NCBI GenBank assembly: GCA_021772735.1
Contig: JAJFLK010000066.1
Location: 1 to 8,350, forward strand
Length of the DNA stretch: 8,350 bases
Direction: 5' to 3'
From: Candidatus Sumerlaeota bacterium
GTDB taxonomy: Bacteria > Sumerlaeota > Sumerlaeia > MVZB01 > JAJFLK01
Part shown: positions 1 through 5,875 of the stretch, piece by piece
Layout: each line of letters begins with the position of its first letter
Position numbering within the stretch: the stretch's first letter is position 1
Program-made: the position numbers and the translations under genes
Notes under the pieces: generated by a model
Seen by the model: only the letters and a program-made list of their open reading frames with translations
Told to the model about the DNA's origin: nothing
Database searches by the model: none

Positions 1-905
1 GCATCAGCGCATCGGTCAAAGCCGTCTGCCGGCTCCCCTCGCCCGGCGAGCCGCAGATCTGCTGCGAGCAGATCGTACTGCGGTGCGGCCAAGCCGATCG
101 CGAGCATCTACCGGGCGTGATCCTGCCGTTGCTCGAACGCGATCTTCCCTCGTTTGTCTGGTGGGATGACGAGCCGGATCTGGACGACGCGGTGTTGGAT
201 CGCCTGCTGCGGGCCGACAGCCGTTTGATCTTCGATCTCGATCACGTCGAGGACTTCTCGCGCCTGCCCCGGCTCCGGAAGCGGCTCGCGCGCCTGATCG
301 TTCACGATCTTGCCTGGGCGAGGATCGAACCCTGGCGCAGGGAACTGGCCCGGATTTTCGATGACCCCTTCATGCTCGATCAATTGCAGTCGCTCGATGC
401 GATTTGTATTCAGACCGCCGCCGCGCCCGGCCGGGGCGTCACCGCCGAGGGACTCCTCTTCGCCGGGTGGATGGCCGCGCAGCTCGGCCTGGAAACACCA
501 TCGACACTGAAGGCCGGCGGCGGAGACTTCCACGCTGACCTGATCCGCGAGGGTCGAACCGTAAAGCTGAAGCTTCAGCCGACCCAGCAATCGAACGGAA
601 CGTCGGCCAAGGGCGCAAAGGAAACCGACGCCGCGTGCGAACCGCCTCTCTACCTCGTCGAACTGAGAGGCGCCCAGGATGCCGGAGGCATGGTGGTTAC
701 GCTGTGCTGCCCGGAGCCGGATGGAACAATCGACGTGACAATCAGCATGGAATGCTCTTGTCCTCTCCCCCGGCGCGTATCGGCCCGAAGCTCATCCCCG
801 GCCCAACTGATCGGCGATATCGTCGAGCACAACCGCGCGACCGATCCGGTGTATTTGCGTGCGCTTGGTCGAGCCGCCGCGCTGGCGCCACATTCGCCCG
901 GCTAA
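1..905 (+). CDS. opcA: Glucose-6-phosphate dehydrogenase assembly/effector protein OpcA, 5'-truncated by the window edge
   Basis: The frame is open from the first complete codon at position 3 to a TAA at 903-905, giving 300 residues with the true start upstream of the window. A GTG at 117 is in frame, but the residues before it (an EQI segment at 22-24) already look like OpcA, so it is not the start. OpcA-like features are the hydrophobic segment LPLLERDLPSFVWW (residues 41-54), followed by an acidic loop and an Arg-rich helical region, then a beta-rich C-terminal part. OpcA proteins assemble or allosterically activate glucose-6-phosphate dehydrogenase in the cytoplasm. The pgl gene starts 19 bases downstream, which fits an oxidative pentose phosphate operon; zwf is expected just upstream. 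The protein carries ten cysteines (9, 20, 21, 28, 135, 212, 235, 236, 251, 253), which seems many. Identification is by motif recall and context, without a database search. Confidence 0.85.
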   Translation, partial: ISASVKAVCRLPSPGEPQICCEQIVLRCGQADREHLPGVILPLLERDLPSFVWWDDEPDLDDAVLDRLLRADSRLIFDLDHVEDFSRLPRLRKRLARLIVHDLAWARIEPWRRELARIFDDPFMLDQLQSLDAICIQTAAAPGRGVTAEGLLFAGWMAAQLGLETPSTLKAGGGDFHADLIREGRTVKLKLQPTQQSNGTSAKGAKETDAACEPPLYLVELRGAQDAGGMVVTLCCPEPDGTIDVTISMECSCPLPRRVSARSSSPAQLIGDIVEHNRATDPVYLRALGRAAALAPHSPG

Positions 906-924
906 ATCCGGAAACACCCACGCC

Positions 925-1722
925 ATGCCGTTCACATACACCGCCTCGCCCTCGGGGATTCACTATCGGATCGAGCCCACCCGCGACGCGATGGCGCACG
1001 GCGCGGCCGAGATCTGGGTCGAGCTTGCGCGTGAGGATGTCGAAGATCGCGGCATGTTTTCGGTCGCGCTGGCCGGAGGATCGACGCCCCGGACACTCTA
1101 TGAATTGATGGAGTCCGAGCCGTTCGGCCGGCGAGTGGATTGGTCCTGCGTCGAATTCTTCTTCGGCGATGAGCGCAATGTCGGGCCCGAACACCGCGAT
1201 TCGAATTTCCGCATGGCGCGTGAGAATCTCTTCGAGCGCCTGCCGGTGGACGTCTCGCGCATCCATCGCATGCGCGGCGAAGTCGCAGGCCCGCGCAGCG
1301 AGGGATCAGACCTGCGGGCCGAAGCCGCACGGTATGCGGCAGAGATTTCTTCAACCCTGCCCGCGAACGACGCCGGCATCCCGGTCTTCGATCTCGTCCT
1401 GCTCGGCATGGGTGAGGATGGGCATACCGCGTCGCTCTTCCCGCATACCCAGGCGCTCGAAGAAACCGAATTATTCGTCGCCGCAAACGAAGTCCCGCAA
1501 CTGAACACCCACCGCCTGACTCTGACGTTGCCCGTTCTGAACGCCGCGCGGTTCGTAATGTTTCTGTGCGCCGGAAAGAGCAAGGCCTGGCGCGCGGCCG
1601 AGATCCTCGGCGCGGATTCGGGTGATTGTGATTACCCGGCCTGCCTCGTCCGGCCCGACCCCGGCCGCCTGCTCTGGCTCCTCGACGACGAGGCGGCCGT
1701 GCAACTGGAGCGTCGGTTATAA
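925..1722 (+). CDS. pgl: 6-phosphogluconolactonase (DevB/NagB-like fold)
   Basis: A 265-residue cytoplasmic enzyme of usual length for bacterial Pgl. It hydrolyses 6-phosphogluconolactone to 6-phosphogluconate, the second step of the oxidative pentose phosphate pathway. Family motifs are clear: a phosphate-binding VALAGGSTPRTLYE segment near residue 50, FFFGDERNVGPEHRDSNFRMA near residues 75-95, and LVLLGMGEDGHTASLFPHT near residues 155-175, which holds the conserved GxGxDGHxASLFP signature. The ATG at 925 was chosen because the protein then begins just before the family homology. An in-frame start at 859 would overlap opcA by 47 bases and add 22 residues of no recognisable character. Only a weak GGAAA stands upstream, so translation may be partly coupled to opcA, whose stop is 19 bases away. 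The stop is TAA at 1720-1722. Confidence 0.96.
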   Translation: MPFTYTASPSGIHYRIEPTRDAMAHGAAEIWVELAREDVEDRGMFSVALAGGSTPRTLYELMESEPFGRRVDWSCVEFFFGDERNVGPEHRDSNFRMARENLFERLPVDVSRIHRMRGEVAGPRSEGSDLRAEAARYAAEISSTLPANDAGIPVFDLVLLGMGEDGHTASLFPHTQALEETELFVAANEVPQLNTHRLTLTLPVLNAARFVMFLCAGKSKAWRAAEILGADSGDCDYPACLVRPDPGRLLWLLDDEAAVQLERRL

Positions 1723-1824
1723 TTCGTCGCGTCGCGAAAACTGGGTTGGCTGAGGGCGGCATCTCGACACAACGAGAGAATATGGACCAGCTATGACGGA
1801 CTCACGTCAAGGCGGACACCAACG

Positions 1825-2148
1825 ATGACTTCGGGCATGATCGGCGGACTGATTGGTGGAATCGGTGGCGTCGCCGGCGGCATCATTGGAACATACTTCA
1901 GCATCAGGAATACCTACAGCCCGAGGGAGCGGCGATTCGTAATCAAGGCGAGTGTCGTTTCCTGGATTGGAATCACGATCTTCCTCCTCCTGCTGTTCTT
2001 GATCCCTCAACCTTACCATTGGGTTCTTTGGGTACCCTACGGGATACTCCTCCCACTGATGATCGTTAAAGGAAACAAAGCACAACAGAGGATCAGGCAG
2101 GAGGAAGCATCCGATAAAAACGCTCGAAGTGCGCAACGGGACTCGTGA
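1825..2148 (+). CDS. Small three-helix membrane protein of unknown function with an N-terminal glycine zipper
   Basis: 107 residues, family not recognised with confidence. The N-terminus (residues 4-23) is a hydrophobic segment packed with glycines in repeated GG and GxxxG spacing, the pattern used for tight helix packing or oligomerisation. It is followed by TYFSIRNT and a charged SPRERRF stretch. Two further likely membrane helices are at about 42-61 and 65-82, with a highly charged tail (residues 83-107) rich in Lys, Arg, Gln and Glu. The start ATG has a plausible AAGGCGG about 9 bases upstream. Base composition is visibly less GC-rich than pgl and eno on either side. It lies on the same strand between pgl (102-base gap) and eno (164-base gap), so co-transcription is possible. 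Coding status is supported by the coherent helix/charge pattern and length. From memory, similar small glycine-zipper proteins occur in planctomycete-like genomes, but this is unverified. Confidence 0.75.
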   Translation: MTSGMIGGLIGGIGGVAGGIIGTYFSIRNTYSPRERRFVIKASVVSWIGITIFLLLLFLIPQPYHWVLWVPYGILLPLMIVKGNKAQQRIRQEEASDKNARSAQRDS

Positions 2149-2171
2149 GGGCCGAGCCGGCCGTCGAACAA

Positions 2172-2303
2172 GCTTGATCTTCACCTCTGCGATTCAGACA
2201 ATGCGGGCTTGATTTGGCCCGGCGCGTGATCGCCGGTCCGTCAGGCGGCCTCACAAGCGCACCCTTGCTCGAAATCAAGCCATTCCACTCGATACAATTT
2301 CGG
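2172..2303 (+). promoter_or_regulatory. Candidate structured eno leader with two competing pairings
   Basis: The 164-base gap before eno holds a perfect 10-bp inverted repeat, GGCTTGATTT at 2206-2215 and AAATCAAGCC at 2272-2281. Directly inside it is a hairpin at 2216-2239 (9-bp stem with one mismatch, 6-base loop). A third short stem is possible at 2254-2257/2264-2267. The right arm overlaps a second pairing: CGAAAT at 2270-2275 with ATTTCG at 2297-2302, extendable by one U-G pair to 2303, which covers the first two bases of the GGAG ribosome binding site. GCTTGAT also occurs at 2172-2178 as an alternative partner for the right arm. The two main pairings cannot form together. What is seen is complementarity; a regulatory role is inference. 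Confidence 0.35.
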
Positions 2304-2305
2304 AG
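2302..2305 (+). promoter_or_regulatory. eno ribosome binding site
   Basis: GGAG, seven bases upstream of the ATG at 2313. It fixes the enolase start together with the conserved N-terminus. Its first two bases can pair with upstream leader sequence (2269-2275), so access to it may vary with RNA folding. Confidence 0.7.
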
Positions 2306-2312
2306 ATAACAC

Positions 2313-3623
2313 ATGACGACGATAGTTCAAGTTCGCGCCCGCGAGGTTCTGGATTCGCGCGGCAACCCCACAGTTGAGGTCGACGTCCTGACCGCGAACG
2401 GCGCGATGGGCCGGGCCATCGTCCCCTCGGGAGCATCGACCGGCACCAACGAAGCCCTCGAACTGCGCGACGGCGACGACAAACGATATGGCGGCAAAGG
2501 CGTTCTCAAGGCCGTGGCCAACATCACCGAGAAGATCGCGCCGGAGATCGTCGGCATGGACGCGACCGAGCAGGCCTCGATCGACGCTGCGATGCTCGCG
2601 CTTGACGGAACTGAGAATAAAGCCGTGCTCGGCGCAAACGCGATCCTTGGCGTCTCGATGGCTTGCGCCCGCGCGGCCGGCGAAGAGCTGGGTCTTCCGC
2701 TCTATCACTACCTCGGCGGGCCCGGCGGCCGCACGCTTCCGGTCCCGATGATGAACATCATCAACGGCGGCGAGCACGCGGACAACAACGTGGATTTCCA
2801 GGAATTTATGATCATGCCCATCGGCGCGCCGAGTTTCGCTGAGGCCCTGCGGGCGGGCGCGGAGATTTTTCATTCGCTCAAGGCCGTGCTCAAAGACGCC
2901 GGGCTTAACACGAGCGTCGGCGACGAGGGCGGTTTCGCGCCCGATCTCAAGTCAAACGCCGAAGCGATCGAACGAATCCTGGAGGCCGTCACCAAGGCCG
3001 GGTATTCGCCGGGCAAGGATGTGTATCTCGCGCTGGACGTCGCGGCGAGCGAGTTCTACGACGCCGAGAAGAAGACCTACACGATGGCGGCAGAGGCGAA
3101 GCCGGAGAAATCCGCCGAGGAGATGATCGAGTTCTACGAAAGCCTGTGCAAACGCTATCCTATCATCTCGATCGAAGACGCGCTGCACGAAGGCGATTGG
3201 GAAGGCTTCACGAAGCTAACCGAGAAACTCGGCGATCGCGTGCAACTGGTCGGCGATGATCTGTTCGTCACGAACGTGAAGTTCCTGAATCGCGGAATCG
3301 ACGAGGGCGCCTGCAATTCAATCCTGGTCAAGGTCAATCAGATCGGCTCGCTGACCGAAACGCTCGATACGATAGAGACGGCCAAACGCGCGGGTTTCGG
3401 CGTGGTGATCTCACATCGCTCCGGCGAGAGCGAAGACACCACGATTGCCGATCTCGCCGTCGCGACGAACGCCGGGCAGATCAAGACCGGTTCGCTCAGC
3501 CGGACCGACCGCATCGCAAAATACAATCAGCTCCTGCGGATCGAAGAAGAGCTCGGCGGGTCGGCACGCTTCGCAGGCATGGCGTGCCTCCCGGATCTCA
3601 AGGCCCGGCGGCCAAAGGCGTAG
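2313..3623 (+). CDS. eno: Enolase (phosphopyruvate hydratase)
   Basis: 436 residues, full length for bacterial enolase. It interconverts 2-phosphoglycerate and phosphoenolpyruvate in the cytoplasm, with Mg2+. Visible landmarks in order: AREVLDSRGNPTVEVDV at the N-terminus; PSGASTGTNEALELRDGD, the mobile catalytic loop; NIINGGEHADNN with the active-site His; VGDEGGFAPDL with a catalytic Glu; LDVAASEFY and SIEDALHEGDWEG and LVGDDLFVTN, contributing the metal-binding Asp/Glu/Asp; ILVKVNQIGSLTET, the enolase signature containing the catalytic Lys; and SHRSGESEDTTIADLAV with substrate-binding Arg and Ser. No key residue is missing. The start ATG follows GGAG at suitable spacing. The leader is unusually rich in complementary segments. 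A terminator with a T-tract is not evident after the stop; hairpin-capable DNA lies before the downstream kinase gene. Confidence 0.99.
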   Translation: MTTIVQVRAREVLDSRGNPTVEVDVLTANGAMGRAIVPSGASTGTNEALELRDGDDKRYGGKGVLKAVANITEKIAPEIVGMDATEQASIDAAMLALDGTENKAVLGANAILGVSMACARAAGEELGLPLYHYLGGPGGRTLPVPMMNIINGGEHADNNVDFQEFMIMPIGAPSFAEALRAGAEIFHSLKAVLKDAGLNTSVGDEGGFAPDLKSNAEAIERILEAVTKAGYSPGKDVYLALDVAASEFYDAEKKTYTMAAEAKPEKSAEEMIEFYESLCKRYPIISIEDALHEGDWEGFTKLTEKLGDRVQLVGDDLFVTNVKFLNRGIDEGACNSILVKVNQIGSLTETLDTIETAKRAGFGVVISHRSGESEDTTIADLAVATNAGQIKTGSLSRTDRIAKYNQLLRIEEELGGSARFAGMACLPDLKARRPKA

Positions 3624-3729
3624 GCTCCTGCGAACGGTTCCGCTGCCGGCTTCTCTATCGGCTCGATGGCCGGCTCCGCTGCCCAAAGGCTTGGCAAGCC
3701 GGCGCGGCGGCGTGTACGATATCGGACGA

Positions 3730-3754
3730 GCGTGAATCCGTTCTGGATTCGCGC
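3730..3754 (+). other. Strong short hairpin just upstream of the kinase start codon
   Basis: GCGTGAATCC (3730-3739) pairs with GGATTCGCGC (3745-3754) around the loop GTTCT: ten base pairs, nine Watson-Crick and one G-U. It ends 11 bases before the kinase ATG at 3766. No run of T follows, so it is not a classic intrinsic terminator. It could attenuate read-through from eno or shape translation initiation of the kinase, for which no Shine-Dalgarno is visible. The stem is seen directly; either role is inferred. Confidence 0.5.
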
Positions 3755-3765
3755 CGCCCCCGCAA

Positions 3766-5700
3766 ATGGCCAAGTCCACAAACAATCCCTCGGGCTCATC
3801 GAATCCGACACCGGGCAACTCAGGTGGCTCGGACGGCTCTGGCGGCAGCGGACCACCCCAGGCCAACGCACCGACTCGCCTCGGCTTGCCGACGCCGCGC
3901 GATCGAAGGCCCCGCAAGAGCTTCGGGTCGGACCTCGGGGCCTCGTTGCGCGATCGATACAATCTCATCCGCGTGCTCGGCAAGGGCGGATTCGGCATCG
4001 TCTATCTCGCGCACGATCGTATTCTCGATCAGGATGTCGCGATCAAGGTCATGAAACTGGCCAACGCCTCGCGCGCGGATCGCCAGCGTTTCATCTTCGA
4101 GGCGCGCACCGGCGCCAAGCTTCGCCACCACGCCATCGTCAACGTCTTCGATATCATCCAGACCGAAGAGGGGCTCCAGCTCGTCATGGAGTATTACCCC
4201 GGTGGGACGATCTCGCAGCTCGTCAAGAAAAAGGGTCCGCTCTCGCCAAAGAAGGCCTTCAAATACATCCGCGAGGTCGCCACGGGGCTGGCCTACGCGC
4301 ACAGCAAGGGGATCATCCACCGCGATATCAAGCCTGCGAATATGTTCCTCGCCGCCGGGGGGCATCTCAAACTCGGCGATTTCGGCATCGCGGCGCAATA
4401 CGAGACACACGATAACACCATGACGGGCGACGTGATGGGCACGCCGATGTATATGGCGCCCGAGCAGACGCGCGATTCCAAAGACGTCGATCCGCGAAGC
4501 GATCTCTATGCTCTGGGCATGACTCTGTATCACATGCTGACCGGGCGGCCGCCGCGTGTGGTCGAGCTCGATCAGTTCGACCTCGAAATCCGGCGCTTCT
4601 TGCGCAAGGCCACGGCATACGAGCGCGGCAAGCGGCCGGTCTCGGCCAATCAGATGATCGTCATGATCGATCAGACGCTCGAGGAGATCGAAAGCAAACG
4701 CACCTCGAAAAAGGCGACGGCCGCGCAGCTCGCAAGGGACAACTCCCCTGACGGTCCCGAGGAATCGGACGCGGATGACTATACGAAGCAAGATGACGCG
4801 TCGGCGGAATCGTCCTCTTCGGCGCCGACCGGGCCGGGTTCAATCGCCGGGCCCGACGATCAAACGATCACTCAGACGCCTCTGTCTCCGGCCGAGGCCG
4901 AATCGACCCTGACCGCGACTCCGACCGCTTCTCCGGCCGGCGTTCACTGGAGCGTCATGGCTTTCATGGGAGTGCTGACGATCGTCGTGCTCGGCCTGGG
5001 CGTCGTGCTCATCGGTGTGCTGCGCGAAACTCGCCAGGACAACTCGCAGCCGGGCATCGAGCTGACGCGGCCTTTCCCCGAAGCCCTGGCGACGCCGACC
5101 GCTGGTGCGCAGGGGGAACTAGCGCCGCCGGCCGAGGTCACGCCTGAACCACAAGCTTCTCCAGATCCAACGCCGCATTCGCCCGAAGCCACCTCGAAGG
5201 CGACGGCCCTTCCCAGCCCGACGCCCGCTCCGACGCCGCCACCAAGAACAACGCCAGTTCGTACAGCCCGAAGCAATCCGAGGCAGAGGCTCCGTCCGAG
5301 CCTCACGCCTTCGCCGGAGATCACCAGTGAAGAAATTCAAAGTCGCGCACAGCGAAATCGAGAGATTGAACGTGTCCCTCGTCTCGTCAGGGCCCTGCGC
5401 GATTATCTCAGCGACGGCAGTCCGTTTCTGCGCAACTCGCTGACTCAATCATTTGAGAACGCGGCCGCGACGAACGGCGACAATCTGTTCGTTCAATACG
5501 TCCTGTATCGCCTTTATCACTCGGCCGGGGAAGACGCCCAGGCTGCGGATCAAAGGAAGAAAGTCGAGGCGATCGACCCGGATTTCTTTGCCGAAGAGAA
5601 GCGGAACGCCAGTGAACTTCTCAGTCAAAACGGTCTGGGGCAGCTTTCGCCAGCCCAACGCGAACGCCTCTTCGGCCCGGCCCCGGCCCGGGGACGCTAG
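3766..5700 (+). CDS. Transmembrane serine/threonine protein kinase with Pro/Thr/Ser-rich extracytoplasmic tail
   Basis: 644 residues. A Gly/Ser/Pro-rich N-terminus (1-60) precedes a complete Hanks-type kinase domain (about 65-305): glycine loop LGKGGFGIVY (71-80), VAIK with Lys94, helix C Glu112, HRDIKPAN (185-192) with catalytic Asp187, DFG 205-207, GTPMYMAPEQ (225-234), and SDLYALG (245-251). All catalytic residues are present, so it should be active. The C-lobe is short: Asp246 to the late conserved Arg290 is 44 residues, about 20 fewer than in PknB-like kinases. After an acidic linker comes one membrane helix (about 396-418), a Pro/Thr/Ser-rich stretch (about 440-515) and a helical C-terminal region (about 525-644), whose part near 565-605 resembles a TPR-type helix pair. 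The kinase domain should be cytoplasmic and the tail outside the membrane. The start is the only in-frame ATG between an upstream stop at 3733-3735 and the kinase domain. Substrates are unknown. Confidence 0.95.
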   Translation: MAKSTNNPSGSSNPTPGNSGGSDGSGGSGPPQANAPTRLGLPTPRDRRPRKSFGSDLGASLRDRYNLIRVLGKGGFGIVYLAHDRILDQDVAIKVMKLANASRADRQRFIFEARTGAKLRHHAIVNVFDIIQTEEGLQLVMEYYPGGTISQLVKKKGPLSPKKAFKYIREVATGLAYAHSKGIIHRDIKPANMFLAAGGHLKLGDFGIAAQYETHDNTMTGDVMGTPMYMAPEQTRDSKDVDPRSDLYALGMTLYHMLTGRPPRVVELDQFDLEIRRFLRKATAYERGKRPVSANQMIVMIDQTLEEIESKRTSKKATAAQLARDNSPDGPEESDADDYTKQDDASAESSSSAPTGPGSIAGPDDQTITQTPLSPAEAESTLTATPTASPAGVHWSVMAFMGVLTIVVLGLGVVLIGVLRETRQDNSQPGIELTRPFPEALATPTAGAQGELAPPAEVTPEPQASPDPTPHSPEATSKATALPSPTPAPTPPPRTTPVRTARSNPRQRLRPSLTPSPEITSEEIQSRAQRNREIERVPRLVRALRDYLSDGSPFLRNSLTQSFENAAATNGDNLFVQYVLYRLYHSAGEDAQAADQRKKVEAIDPDFFAEEKRNASELLSQNGLGQLSPAQRERLFGPAPARGR

Positions 5701-5767
5701 CGCTCTGACCGCCTGATTTTGTGGAGTTGTCGCGCCGCAACCCTCGGAGGGATTCTTGAACTTCTCA

Positions 5768-5841
5768 ACCGGCGAGGGCGCCGGTTCCACACTTCAATCG
5801 TGCCACATCGGATAAGGTGTGGGACCGGCGCCCTCGCCGGT
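5768..5841. repeat. Near-perfect 25-bp inverted repeat between convergent genes
   Basis: The left arm is 5768-5792 and the right arm 5817-5841, identical as reverse complements except for one position (T5786 facing G5823). In plus-strand RNA that position is a U-G wobble, and the stem extends two more pairs inward to 27 bp with a 20-base loop. On the minus strand it is an A-C mismatch. Each arm also contains its own 6-bp inverted repeat (CCGGCG/CGCCGG, four-base spacer) at 5769-5784 and 5825-5840, so two small hairpins or one large one can form. It lies 67 bases past the kinase stop and 34 bases before the htrA stop, a natural place for a bidirectional terminator or a dispersed REP-like element. 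No T-tract is adjacent. Confidence 0.85.
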
Positions 5842-5875
5842 CAGGACTTCCCGGCAATTTCCGGCGGTCGGAGTA

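Noticed and set aside
932..1762. 276-residue minus-strand open frame opposite pgl
   Set aside because: Arg/Ala/Pro-rich antisense shadow of a clearly identified gene, typical of GC-rich DNA.
1794..1828. 11-codon open frame whose TGA overlaps the ATG of the small membrane protein (ATGA), suggesting translational coupling
   Set aside because: Very short, no ribosome binding site, and such overlaps are common by chance.
2265..2298. TTGCTC (2265-2270) and TACAAT (2293-2298) as an eno promoter
   Set aside because: The 22-base spacer is too long, and a start near 2305 would fall inside the ribosome binding site, leaving it out of the mRNA.
2149..2312. Fluoride (crcB-motif) riboswitch upstream of eno
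   Set aside because: The genomic location fits, but I cannot find the conserved core segments of that motif. Only an Infernal search could settle it.
3639..3683. 9-base direct repeat TCCGCTGCC and GCCGGC pair after the eno stop as a terminator
   Set aside because: Six-base stem with an 18-base loop and no T-tract. Not distinguishable from chance in GC-rich DNA.
3820..4791. 323-residue minus-strand open frame opposite the kinase
   Set aside because: The plus strand carries all kinase motifs. The antisense product has no recognisable domain and results from GC-rich codon use.
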